Origin: Branchiostoma floridae
Lineage: Eukaryota > Chordata > Leptocardii > Amphioxiformes > Branchiostomatidae
Reading direction: 5' to 3'
Assembly: GCF_000003815.2 (NCBI RefSeq)
Contig: NC_049980.1
Location: 17,463,154 to 17,527,153, forward strand
DNA length: 64,000 nucleotides
The translations under genes and the position numbers were made by a program. Positions 11,291 to 25,600 of this stretch are shown here, in pieces. Within the stretch, counting starts at the first letter, position 1. Each line of letters begins with the position of its first letter. The notes below the pieces were generated by a model. That model ran no database searches and was not told where the DNA came from. It saw only the letters and a list, made by a program, of their open reading frames with translations.

Positions 11291-13483
11291 AGCAAGTGAA
11301 TGTAGCGAAGTAACTTAACATGTTATCTGCTACCAAAAGTTGTATTTATAATTCTATCAATATTAATACATACGAATAACACGTAAATACTCCTTAAGAA
11401 TGCAATGCTTGCTTCGTTCCATCCATACCTCAATTACCGAAAGTGTCCTACGTGCGAAGCAAATTGTAACATTTGTGGGTTTAGGTTTGTTTGGTATAAT
11501 TGTGTATCCCGTGGAGTTTTCTCTGGAGATTTGCCCCAGGGCAAGAATGAAGCGTCATTATACTTCTCACTAGAGACATTGTGAGAAATGCACTCTTACC
11601 GTACCGGAAATTTTACACCACTTGCAATATGACATGTTCCTAGGTGGGCCCATAATGTTAAGACGTTAGGCTAATTAAGAAAGTTGCTTGATATTTGTTA
11701 CACAGGAAATGGAAAATCTTTTTACAGGGAAAAGCAAAGTTCTTCTCGTCATAAACATAACAAACTAAAATGCCTCACTGAGGGCAAATCCAGACGGATA
11801 AACCCAATTCCTTTAAAGATGTTATACCTCAAATTGAAGCTATTTGCCAAACAGGCTTTTTTTTTTACGACCAGTGACAGCATCCTCTAGGGAACATCTA
11901 ACTCAGCTACCAGTAGCATTTTCCTCTCGCCTAAAAGCCCTGTCCATAATTTGGTCCATTTGTTAGCTATACATATATGTGTACCAAATACAGACCATTA
12001 GTTGGAAAATAAATTTCGTATTTATTTTGAAAAACAGAATAGATGCTGATACGATGCAACAGATAATTGGACAAGTATGTTGTCCCTACAAGACGGTCAC
12101 ATAAGAAGGCAGTTTGTCTTTTATTGTCCTTAGCATCAATGTTGATTAATCAAACCAACAATACAGAAGCGTTGTAGAGATGACTTCGTTTAGGTTAAGA
12201 TCTACTAGTACTCTAGCTGTCTACGGTTAGAGGCAAATCATTCATATGATGCAATGCACGGATTAAAGGCTTTGAGAGTTACTTTGGATAGGTATATTTT
12301 CATACCGATAGAATCAATGACAGATAATCACTATCAGTACCACTTTAAAGAAACGACGTAATTATCCTGATTGAAACAAATTACCATCCATGTATTTCAA
12401 ATGTAGCATTCAGTCTACAGAACGATGTCAATCAATTGACTACCATGAAATTTGTTGTGCTGCCACGTAACACTATTCGTTTCAACTGATACGAAAATTA
12501 TGTTGATTTTAATTTTTTAACAATAAGTACATGTCTGTATCTATTGTTTATTAAGCACGTTATAATATTGATAAAATTCGTCAATATGTTCTAAGAAAGT
12601 CTACGTTGCTCTTAGCAAATGCAAAAGTATTAAAATGTCCGTAATGTAGCTTTGAGCAAGATGTTCTAATAAATTACTTATTGTCTGTACGCACTTTGCT
12701 TCCGACCAGGTAAGAAACTTCTCTCAACTCATTTAAACTCGGCGCACGTTCTGTAGCTGTATAAGCTGGACTATGTCCTTTATCTCGCGGCCGCTGACCC
12801 TATAATTCTCAGTAGTATCCCCACCCAGGTTACTGTGAAACGGAGATGAAGCTCTTGCACAAAGAAGAAGCCTTCAATATACTTTGGATTGGTGGGAGGC
12901 AGAGGTTTTTTTCTGAGATAACAAAGCATATGGTGTCAGACGGAAAGATTTAGGGTGTGAAAGCGAGTACGTGGAATGTATACTACCGCAAGCATTAGTA
13001 TGGCTATCACGTCTGAGAGCGTACAACTGCGTTCGATCTAGTATAGCAGAGGTATGATGTACCTACCGAAACTGTTGTTGTGCATGTGATGGGAAATCAT
13101 CATTTAAGCGCGAATCACGGGCATGGCAATCATGTAAACCGTTTCAATGTTTATTAGCGCCATATTGCCATTGCCGATGAAAGGGTGAACACTGCATTTT
13201 TAGGACACTCATCTGAGTGCAGCAATGGTACTCGTGTTTGAACACGTTAGTGCCACTGATAGAGATATCGAAGTCTACTACCTGTTGTATGCCGTGTGCA
13301 TTTCATCATACGGTAGTTTTATCACTTGATACGTGCATGGTACTGGTTGCATTGCATTTTTCTGTTGTCCAACGTCAACATCTGATCCATTGTGGACTCA
13401 TGTTTTGATTTACGTAGTGACGACGGAGGGCACTAACCATGCAGCATGTTGAAAAAGTCCACTCTGAGGAGACGTAGGAGAAG
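11291..13483. other. Upstream region of the receptor gene
   Basis: AT-rich, with no supported ORF or recognisable repeat. The promoter and any 5' UTR exon of the orexin-type receptor should lie here, but I cannot place a TATA box or start site with confidence. Confidence 0.35.
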
Positions 13484-13646
13484 ATGGATAGCTTCCAGGA
13501 GGAGGAGGGGAACATCACTGTCCTTCCCACTGACTACGATCTGATCGACGCACTATGGCAGATCATCTACCCAAAACACTACGAGTGGGCACTCATCGTG
13601 GGGTACATCCTGGTCTTCATTTTCGCCATTTTGGGCAACGGTTTGG
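13484..13646 (+). CDS. Receptor exon 1: N-terminus and TM1
   Basis: 54 codons plus one base. The N-terminus is acidic (MDSFQEEEGNIT). TM1 ends in the GN motif (LGNGL) at the splice site, donor g|GTAAGT. The intron after GNxLV is phase 1 and is rejoined by exon 2 (tt) to give Val. Confidence 0.85.
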
Positions 13647-16600
13647 GTAAGTTTTTTCTTATTAAGTTTTGTCTTTTGTAAATCGGTACTTTGATGCATA
13701 CCTGAATTCCTATAAAACAATATTGCAGAAATATGTAATTGCCATTCACTTGTATATTTTCACTCTTGTGTTGTTTTTTTTTTTTTTACAAATTTCCACT
13801 ACAATTTTACATTTTTTTGGAGATTGAACGGAACATTGGCAGAATATTCAGGTCTAAGGTCACAGAAGGTGTGAGGGGTTATCTCATTTCCTGTCTTCAG
13901 TTTCCTGCTGTTGTCTTTTGCCTTAATTATGGGAACTATGAGGAAAATGCGGTTTGAGAGATGTTTGACATCATTTCAAGCCAGAACTTGGGTGTTTTTC
14001 CAAAGGAGAATCACAAAAAGAAGTTCAAAAGAAGTTCCATTATAGCTCATGTCGAATGTACATAATCAGATGCAAATTGATTAGTTTTGCATCATTCTTA
14101 AATTCTGGTGTTTTCCATTTTAGGAAGTCGATATATGTGACATAAGTAATGTAAGACGGGCAAAACATCAATAGCTATCAATGACGCACAAAAGTACAAC
14201 ATTTACATATTTGATTTAAACTGTCATTTAATAGGACATTTTAAGTTGATTAAAGATGATAATCGTTTTATCACATAGATATATGGACGCAATTTGCACT
14301 ATCAAAATCATCATCATTTGCCTATTTGCCTATCAATGGGGAAGAATACGCAAATGACTCGGAACAGGACAAGAAGTTCACAAGAGATTATAATATTTTC
14401 GATTTCTTGTTACTTAGTGTAAAAATATCAATTTTGGTAAATCCCGTTTCATATGCAACCAATATACGTGGGAAGACATCCATGTTTTCTCTTTCAAAGC
14501 TTCTTTGTCTTCTTCTTGGACTTGTTGGTTCAAGCCCACGTTCAAAGTAATATTCTGCCTTCTTCGTAGTGCGCATGACACGTCAGGGACGGTGATCTCG
14601 GGTTATTCCAAAGGGTAATCCATAAGCATTGTCCGTTCCCCAGTCATCACCATGTAGGACCGGGTCTACAGGTGAACTAGCAGCTCCTGTAAAGAAATTT
14701 AACAGACATATCTTGTCATATGTGTCTAACCGATACTCCCCGGAAAAGTTTCCCCGAAGAAAAAGATAGCTTATGTGCGTGAAATGAAATAATCTGCATT
14801 CATAAATACTTACCAGGTTAAGTATGTCTAGCAACTACAGTCCTATGTTATTTTGCAGACACGACGTAGGCGTTACCCGTTGTGATACACGTTTTGGGAG
14901 GCCCGTTTTCCTTTTTGTGACACCATTAAACATCTTCCTTCTCAAAAAACCATTACCACCATATATAATAGCTTGATATATCCATATTTAATGGTAATGG
15001 TGATATTGTTTGGGGATCCACATACAAAACTACACTGCAGCCCCTAAGACTTCTCCAGAAAAGATTTGCTCGCACCACAACTGGTTCCCATTTCCTCACC
15101 CATTCAGCGCCATTATTTACGAAGCTTAGGATTTTTGATATAAATAGACTTCAGCTCACCCTTTTTACAATGCATTTTTTTTAAATTCTCTTCCAGACAC
15201 ATTTGAAGGCTTTCTAACTCCTAACAATTCCACAAATATGAAACTCGACAAAGTCGCTATTTACATATTCCTCCAGTAAGAACCGTTCAAGCCCAAATGA
15301 GCGTAGATCTTAATGTGTATCAAATTGGAACAATCTTCCCCTCCACCTGAAAAGTTTTACGTCCATGATAAGTTTTAAGCGCAGTATCAAAAACTACTTT
15401 ATCTCATCCCCAGCCCCTCAGTAAAGGACACACATTTAACAATATTCAACATATGTTCATTCAGGTACTTAAATTGCTACATATCCTTGTTTTTTTTGGT
15501 TTTCTTTCTAGAATATTTTGCCATGCATCTATGATTTGTTATTGTACTATTTATTGATTAGTTATTGCCCTGTTAGATAGCTTCATTCATGTTACGTACT
15601 TGCTACTTTGCCTTATCATCAAATTGTTGTTACTCATTTATGAATTGTAATCATTTTTCCAATTTGCCGTATTGTTAATCATCTAATTGTTGTTACTCAT
15701 TTATGTTTTGATATAATTTGTTTCCCTTTTCAATTATTTCATTCGAATTGTGTTCAGCAGTTGCTAGGAGGGGGTTCCTATTAGCCGTTTTTGGCTTCTC
15801 CCTCGCTCCCGCACGATTTTTATGTATCATTTATCTTTACTATATGTATTTTGTTTTTATATGTGCAAATAAAAAATCAATCAATTAAATCATGGCCAAA
15901 AAAGGCTTCCTTTACGTTCTACATGTATGCAGTCTCAATCTGTGGCGAACAGCGCCACTGCTTTGTGATTCATTGCTGATTCAGATCGATTTATGCCTCA
16001 CATAAAGTAGCTATCGGGAATGAGATTATCATATTTCAGTACGACTTGGTCACGACTCCAATCCGAGACACGAGTCAGTGCCTTTATTGCACCACCCTGT
16101 TTAGATTCCAAGCCCTCTAATATGTTCCATATCTGCACACACGCCCAGATTTCCTGTCTTTAATAAGAGTACCCTTGGCGGAAATGATTGGCTTATAATT
16201 GTGAGACTCCTTGTATAAATCACTAACGCATCGCCTGCTTCATTAACTGTTCGACTTGAGGGAGGACAGAGATTCGGATTTCAAAGCTTCCTGTGATCTT
16301 CAGGAATCTGTCAGACTGTGTTAGCATTCCTACACCCTTGGTAGGTGGGCTGTAAAGCCTATTCGCAGAATCGGTGCTTATCTGAAGCAATATTTCACTC
16401 AGAAAGGTTTGTCACCAACGAACAATTTGCGGGACCAAAAGAAGCGATTACTTTCCTCACTCTCATGACGATAGTCTTGGCTGCTATATCAAGGTGAACA
16501 CGTGTTGATAAGGAAATTTGGTTTATTTTCTCCCCGGCAATCTACAGTAGCGCATTGCCTTAAACATTCAAGGCACATCGTTGTAATGTCATCAGCTTTT

Positions 16601-19600
16601 GAGAAAGGACAGGTCTTGCGACGATTCACAAAGGGACGGGTTTAGAGTGGAGACGTACTGAACACATTATTAAGTTTACTACCCGGTAGGAACTATCTGA
16701 ATAGCCGCTAGTCCCAATTATTCTTTTGGGCATGTGTATGATTAGCAACGGAGCATTGGGTTATTACTTCAGCTGACAGGGGAAGACGCTGTCTGATATC
16801 AGTATGCTCTCAATCAAGCAGAAGTGCGTGCATGGCATGTACTGTTCTTCTAACCTCTAATGACCAACAAAAACTTGCCAAAGCATCCCACAGAGACTGC
16901 ATGATAATAGTGACACATAGATAGAAAACAACATTTAGATAGTTACTTGTTGATATTTTGAGTAGCGAAAACCAAACTAAAATGCGCAGAAGATAATCGA
17001 CGTTTTGCAAAGCACTCGGCAAACGTTAACTTCCCCCTGAGGATGAATAATAATTCAAGTCACATATCGGACAGATTCCTTCCACAGTGTATGACATCAA
17101 AGAGAATTCCGGATCCCTCTAACGAGCTGAGGTTTCACGGGGTTGTGTGGGGGACGTGCCCTCTGCCACCCACCGGCTGTAATTGGGTTCAACGGTTGGG
17201 ATTCTGTTCTTCCCGACGCGCTTGGTGGTGACCTTTGCATTTCTTGAAGGACAAACAACAGAAATGTCTTCATAAAATGACTAAAGTTCACTGATCTTTT
17301 TCATGGCGATTATTTCATCTCATGGACAGAGGTTTGAAATAAGCCAGTATATTCAAAATGAAGTTTAATGTGACGTCACCTAAAAACTTTTCCGGGTTGA
17401 TGAATAGCCCCCATCAAACGCGTGGGAATTTACCATGGGATAACTGATCGAGATAACTGACCTAAATGTTCACGTCACATTTAGGTGATGTGCGTGTGCG
17501 TTAGATTCTGACCTAATTATACTAAAGAAATACTCACTGACGAATCAGCTTGTGTGTGCATGACTATATCTCCTCATAGCTCTCCTTGTCTTGCATTTAC
17601 ATGCTGTTGGAAATAGATGACACGTATACTAGGCCAGCCTGGTTAGGGGTCTTCAGTGTTTTTAATAGGTAGGAAAATACGGACCAATAAAACACCTCTG
17701 CCTGGTACGCAACTCAATTTCGCTTGTCAGTGTCGTTTTTGTACATCATCAATTGGATTTCCGCTCACTTGGAGCAAAGTCTTCCCAACAGACAGACTCT
17801 CCTGCGGACGTGTAGTCAAGGCCTCAATCAGGCAAGTCGGCGACAGCGGTTGAATAAAACATCATCCAATTACGCTAGTGGCGTCTTAAGTGCAACTGAG
17901 ACACAATTGTGTTACATTCTTGCTGTTTCATTGAATCATTAAATAATATTTAAACAAATTTTGATGCAAACCAGCTACATTTGTACCGGTTCTACGAGTC
18001 AAAGGTAGGTCAAATCCTTCAATGACATTTCATTTATTTATCTATTCTTCCATTCATACCATCAGAAAGAATGCAAAATAATATGTTCGTTGTGGTTTGT
18101 CTTGTCAAAAAGCGGAAAACGTTCCGTTGCTTTATTTCTAGCTAGGCGGTTCGACGTTACAGTAGAGAGATAATTGAAATAATAATTACTCTTGTCAAAA
18201 AGACTGTAGCGTGTACAATATTCAAATCGGCTGGGAGTAGTAAATGAAGCACAGCCTGCCAAGAAAGTTCTCTCTCATGACTGTTTATAAGGTATTGAAA
18301 GTAAAACTTTTAAGAACATGGCTGTCACTGGGTTCCACACTGGCACAGTCAGTTGCATGGCCACGCGTGGAGACTGGGGTTCCCGCTGGAGATGCCCAGC
18401 TTAAGGCGGACGGGCCGGGAGTCGCTATTGCAATGCAGGGGGCAATTGAGAATTTATCTAAAGGTGCACTCTCACTGCACTTGCGTCACGATTGCGTCAC
18501 TGCAGGGTTCGAGAGTTACTCAACTAATTTTAGAGATAAAGAACGAATTTTCTTACTTTTTGTGTATTTTGTCGTCTTCATATTTTACGCATTAAGCAAT
18601 ATCTAAATTATAAAAAATCGGAGAAAATAACAAAACAGTGACGCAGTGAACGGACCCCGCAGTAACGCAAACTTGACGCAAGTTTCTTTAGGAATCTGAC
18701 ATTAAATCCCCACCTCCCGCCACGCAAGCAAAGGTGAGACAGAATTACAACACCGGTGGACCTCCCACATTTTCCACCCACCTTGCCAGTCACCTTGAAG
18801 GAACGCTACGCGCTCAGGTCGAGGAACGTAGTCGGAATCGTAACTTTCCCATAAGTGCACTAATTACTTGGTGCTCTTCAAGAAACCGGTCGATAAATAT
18901 CTCACACGTATTGTACAGAATCGTAATGTACGGAATGACTCCCGGAAACTGCCGGGAAGCAATCGTCGCAGTTTTACTGTTCCCCACAGCTTCTTCTGAC
19001 GCATGAAAGGTGTAAAATTACTCATAACCCGGTGATGTTCTTCGAAAACAATAAAATGCCCCCATGTACTCAGTTTGCGGTAATAATTTTACGCATACCG
19101 TGCCACATTCTGCGATAGTTGGCTATGGTGGTATCACATATTCCCAACTGTAATATACTGTTCTAGTAACTGTGTGCTGCTGTAAGGTAACGTAACTAAA
19201 TGGTCTTCAGTGGTTAAGGTGGCATCTCACTGCACTTGGGGCACCGGCATACTTTGACCTTTCGAAAATTCTATCTATGAAAATTCTATCACGCAGTCAA
19301 TTTAGGTCGCAGCGAGGTCGCAGGGCGATCCCCGTCTCATATAACAGGGGCTTTATTGTCAACGTCATATTTACCAAATATATGTTTTAGTTTAGATATC
19401 TAAAGCGATAGAGACGGTTTAAAAACATTTTTTGTTAATGGCACTAACACATAACAGGACATATGTTGATGGTCCAAACTATCCGCGCTATGAAACATTA
19501 CCGTTGCACGTATTTCTGACGACACCACCATAAACTGAAAACATAAAAGACGCAATTAGTTACGTTTAAAATCAAAGAGGAATTATCGACAGTTTGGATC

Positions 19601-22600
19601 TTAAGCAATAAGAACATTATTTCATTTTCGCTAAGATGGTTATGTTTTCAGTTTTGTCGTATGGATGTTGTCGTAGGCAAGACATAGGTCAAGTTTGAGA
19701 ATGGGTGTCCTGACTGCTTTCCATTGTTCTGCATTAGAACTTGTATAATATGTTCATGTTCATGTCGTATGTGGACAGCATTACTCGAGAAAACGGTCTG
19801 CACGGCTTTTAATGATATTTGGCAGGTGGATAGGGGTCTGAAAAACGAAGGTCAAGTTGGATGATGGGCCTCCTGATGCTTCCTAAAGTAATGCAGCAGA
19901 ACTTCAAATATTTGCGACGGTCGTGATTTTTGAGTGGCGGATAGCTCTTGGGAGATGCTTGTTTGTGTAAGGCTTATTTGTAACGACAATGGGTCTTTTT
20001 GTTGGAATCATTGGGGGAGGATAACTCAAGCAGTGTTGACGATTATCGTTGTTTTGGGCAGGTAGATGCCGTTAGTTGATCATTAACATAATGAGATGTA
20101 TATGCAAATTAGGCAATAATGAGCATAAACAAATAGGAAGATCGTAATGTTATGTACTGCACGACCCATATTCGAGGACAAATATATCATGTTACACAAT
20201 CAATGAGAAAACGCTATAGTTCCATAGTGGTAAATGACGAAATTTTTATATCTACAGCATTTGGAAGTTGATTGAAATTGAATGTCGTCAAACATAAAGT
20301 AAGCAAATCAGGCCCTTATTTGCACAATTGATAAGAAAATACAAGAAAACCTCTCTGTGCTTACATAGGACTATCCTTTGACAAACAAGTGTTACATGAT
20401 GTTTATATATAATCTTATATGGGCAGATAAGATTATCAACTGATGTAACACATGCAAATGAGGACCTCGTTTGAACATTGCACTCATTTGCATAACTGGT
20501 AAGAAAATACTTGTACATACATGTACTAGCAAAGCTTCATTTGCTAAGATAAGAAATTGGATATGTACAAACTATCCACTTTGATGCACCAATTGAGTTT
20601 CATTTATTTCTGACGACATCAGCATATTGCTTACGTTTAACATTAATGAATTATCAACGGTATCTTTAGTGCTCTAAACAATTTATGGACCTGCCACATT
20701 TGATTCCTTTTACCTGGTAGGACAAACATGTATGAAAAGAGACTTTTTTCGGAACAGAAGGATCCAGTGACCTACTGTATGATTGTTTGTGTATTGACTC
20801 CTATCTTTAGCTTGGGGAATAAAAGAAAAACAACATGTTTAGTATGTTTGTACATAAAGTGATAATGCGTATATGTAAGCCAATGGACAAAACTAGTAGG
20901 AGTGTTGTTGAATTATGTTTGTCCATTTACAATATGTATCGCAATGCGAAAGAGAAATCATGTTACTTATTTTTCCTGCACATAGTTTGTGTGGTTGTGG
21001 CCAGAAACAGCCACATGCGGACGGTGACGAACTATTTCATCGCGAACCTGTCTGCAGGGGACCTGCTGGTCACCATCATCTGTCTGCCGCCCACTCTGGT
21101 GGTGGACATCATGGAGACATGGTTCTTCGGCGAGACTATGTGTAAGGTGTTCTCATACATGCAGGTAAGTGCATGGGACTTGATCGTCTTGCTTTAGTGA
21201 GAACCTTTTTCATGTTTTCGAAAATGTCCTTTCGTAATCAGGTCTCTCCTGTAGTCTCCCGTTAAGATGGTGGTTTAAACACAGATTGTGGTGTGTTATA
21301 AGGAATTAAGTGTGCTGTGACGAATGAATTTAAAGTACAGACTTTATGTGACTAGAGAACTGGTCATATGATACAGAAAAAATCACAGGCAGTCTCAGAA
21401 AATTCTGAATGGGATATCCTCAAGGGGGCGTTGGAGAAAGTATTCAAACCATCGGTAGTCAATTTAACTATGGGTAATGTCAATAGCTCTGGGAAGCGTT
21501 CCGAACCTCCGGGTATATCCCAGTGGTTAGAAATTCTATAGGTCAACCGGAGTTGCCGACTGTGTCTGGAGAATCCGCTCTGAAGGTTACCACCATAAAG
21601 CGACAGATGCTGATTTAACATGAGGCATAAGAAACGTTCATATGAAAACTTAACCACCTCATGTAAACCCAACACCGCAGGGTGATTAACGTTCCCTGTT
21701 TCATCTATCATCTAATATCGGTATTTCACAGTGGCGGCGCAATTATCACGGATCTGCCAAATTGCTAAGTATTAAAATTTTCCGGTTCGTCGCAGTTATT
21801 TGTCACGGAGTGTGCACGGAGGCATGGTAGCTGTCATTGTAATTATCTTTATCGCAATTTCATATGGGGAATGCCGTCCATGTCGCTAAATCTCTAATGT
21901 CGCTCAAAGACTGCTAGCTGATTTCAGAGGTTCTGTCGTTTATGATCATAGGAAACATGATGCAGCATGTGCCTCCTTGCATAGGTACACCTGCAGTGTA
22001 TACTATAATCATAATAACATACTTTTATCTGAAGAGTAATTAGGGACTCAAACTTAGTATACCGGAATGACCCGTTGATCTGTCTGACCCCTCTTAGATG
22101 GTGTCTGTATCAGTCTCCGTCCTGACCCTGTGCGCAGTCGCAGTTGAACGTTGGTACGCCATCGTTCATCCCCTGAAGTTCAAGAGCACCCCAGCGCGCG
22201 CACGGAACATCATCATCTGCATATGGGTGACGTCATTCCTGGTCACGATCCCCCTACTTCTCGTCTCCAAAACAAGCCACACCTTTGAAAGTCATATCAC
22301 CAACCTCTTTGTTATGTGTGACGAACACTGGCCAGGTTGTTAAAGTCATTTGTAGATAGTATAGATCATTTATCAAAGGAAATATGTTCATTTTTAAAAG
22401 TACAACTGGTTTTGCTACCGTTGTAGAAAATGTGTATCGTCTCTAACTAACATATTACTAGAAACTGTAAACAATGAGTTTCGACATCGGAGTAAATATG
22501 AATATGTACAGAAGATATTCCCCTCCAACTACTCTTTCCGTTAAAATTTGCTACGTTTTCTTGCAGTATATTGTGTTGGTCTGATCATGAGTGTCTGTGA

Positions 22601-25600
22601 TCCATGGCAATATTGTGTCGTTGTCTTTTAGAGAACACGTTCTACGGTCAGATCTACCACTCGGCCATCCTCGGACTGATCTACATCGTCCCGCTCTGCG
22701 TTATCTCCATCGCGTACACTATGATCGTCTGGAAGCTCTGGAGCAACCAAATCTCGCGTGAGTCTGCGTGAACTGTGTTCCTGTAGCAATAAGCGTGTAC
22801 ACGTCCAACATGCGAATGCACAGGTGAAGGGTGAAAAGGCTCCAGAAACATAAGCAAAAGACCATCGTAGCTTTAAATCGCCAAACAGATGTAGAGCCCC
22901 TTTTGTTTAAGTCGTGTTTTGGTGACATTCTGTAAGTCTTAACTTCCCAGGCGAGGAGACGAAAGAGACAGAAAGACCTACAAAGCATGTAAAACAAGCG
23001 GCCTATACTTCTGATTAAAGATTACACAGCTTTGACCACTTTCTTTGACAAGCTCACGCATTACTACAGACTAAATACAAATTCATCATGCTTTCACATT
23101 ATTGAAGCATCTTGGGTTATATAAACAATTAACTGAAGCGAAGCATAAGAACTAAGTATAAGCATGAAAATACAACTTCAGGCGTGACATCCATCAAATC
23201 AACACTTAAAGAGGCGTCAAGCTGTCTACTGACGTTGATTAGCCCTGAACAAATTTATTTAGCCTTGGGCTGATTTGTAATTAAGATTAGGCTACGTAAC
23301 CATCCATCAAGCTTACCTAACACCAAACAAAGTGAATACAGTTAACAGAAGGTTCGTCGCCTGCGGAAAGTGTGACTCATACAACATACACGTAGTACAC
23401 ATGGAAAGACTGATGAAAGACTGTCAATTGGGAACATTTCTCTTAGTAGTAGAACTCTGAGATCGGTTAGCTCTTCTGCAGCGCCCCCGCTACATAGGGA
23501 TGACAATAGCAAAGATCGTAAGGAATTGCATAAAGTAGATAGCGCAAGCCAAATCAAAGTTTTATACATGAATGGTCGTAGTATCAAATCTGTTAACAGT
23601 CGGCGAAATAAATTAGTGCTGTTCCAAAACCTTGTTGAATCAAATCAGCCTTCTTTAGTGGCAGTAACTGAAACTTGGCTAACCCCAAGTATCAAAGACG
23701 ACGAATTGCTTCCCAAGCGCTACTTGCTTTATCGCAAAGATCGTTGTACTGTCATTCCCGGCAAAATCGGCGGGGGCATTCTCTTAGCTGTCAATGGCAA
23801 TATTCTGTCAAGAAGGAGGTCTGATATTGAACCTGTTGACGAAATCTTGGTCTGCGAAATGCTGACAGAAAAACAGGGGAAAATCGGTATCATCTTGTTT
23901 TATAGACCCCCTAATGGGGACTTACTGGCATTTACTAATAACCTCCAATATACATTGCGTTTGGCCGACCAAGAATACAACAAGGTGGTCTTATTAGGTG
24001 ATTTGAATCTCCCTAATATCGATTGGTGTAGTTTGATAGGCAATTCTACTACAGAAAACCAGTTTTGTGATGTTTTGAATGATTTCTCACTAACACAGGT
24101 TAATAATGTTACTTCTAACAGTCATAACCATCTTTTGGATGTGATTCTGACTAACGTTCCTGAAAAATGTTCCAAAGTTGAAAAAGTATCATCTGATTTT
24201 CCTACTGATCACACTATTCTACAGTTTGACCTGAATTTTCGTACGGTATTCCGTCAATCAAACATGAAAAGACATGTCTACCAGTATAAAAAAATGCAAC
24301 TTTGATAACCTACGACAAAGTCTCAGAGACACTCTCGGTTCTCAAGGCTTTGTAGAATCTGATAGCATTGATGACTGTTGGGATACGTGGTTACAATGTT
24401 TGTGTGGCTTGGTTGAAAACCATGTACCAAAAGCTAAAATAAAAAATTCTTATTCCATGCCATGGTGTGATGGTGATGTCTACCATCTTAGAAATAAGAA
24501 GTTGACTGCATGGCGAAGGGCAAAGAAAACTGATCGCCCAGCCCACTGGCATAAGTTCCGGAAACTTAGAAATGGTCTACAAAAACTTATTCATTACAAG
24601 TACAAACTGTTTCTTGAGAACTTGGGATCCTTGGTCAATAATAATCCTAAGAAATTTTGGACTTTCTTTAAAAATAAAACAAAATCACATTGCTTGCCAC
24701 AAATTCTGAAATACAAACATTATCAAGGAACGACACCTACTGATAAAGCAAATCTGTTTAACAAGTTCTTCTTCTCTGTTTTTACTACCCCTGTAGTAAA
24801 TCAGCCTCTCCCTGAGATCAGTGCTTGGAGACATCCCTTCCTCGGCAACATTGACTTTACAATCAAGGAAGTTCTAGATGTCTTGCTTACCTTAGATTGT
24901 ACAAAAGCTATTGGCCCTGACTCTATATCCCCAGTGATCCTACGCGAGGGTGCACACGTATTAGCTCCTCAACTTACTGCCATCTTCAACAAAAGTATTC
25001 AATCGGGCATAGTTCCAGCTAAATGGAAAGAAGCCAACGTCTGTCCCGTCTTTAAGAAAGGCAGTAAAGACTCTGTTGAAAACTATCGACCCATTTCCTT
25101 ACTCAGTGTAGTAAGTAAGGTTATGGAACGTTGCATTTTTAACCGTATTTTCCCTCACCTTCAAGACCAAATTCACCCACTACAACATGGCTTTATTAAA
25201 GGAAAATCTACTACTACCCAACTATTGGAAACCTTTCAAACCGTCGGGACAACTTTGGATCACAGTGGCCAGATAGATATAATTTACCTCGACTTTTCCA
25301 AAGCTTTTGACAGCATTCCACATCACCTTCTTGTACACAAACTTAAGACATTTGGATTCCACTCGAATCTCCTAAATTGGTTCTCTGATTATCTGTCTAA
25401 TAGAAGACAACGAGTAGTCATTGAAGGAGTTTCTTCAGACTGGCTTCCTGTAATATCCGGAGTCCCACAAGGTTCCATTTTGGGACCTCTACTTTTTTTA
25501 CTTTATATTAATGACCTGCCCTCTACTATAGAATGTCCCATGGCCCTTTATGCTGATGACTCAAAATGTTACAAGCAAATTTCATCACCAGCTGATTGTA

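Noticed and set aside
13217-13408. 63-codon frame just upstream of the receptor start
   Set aside because: Not in phase with exon 1, no splice donor that fits, no conserved motif.
22719-22997. 92-codon minus-strand frame over receptor exon 4
   Set aside because: Shadow of the real exon plus intron sequence.
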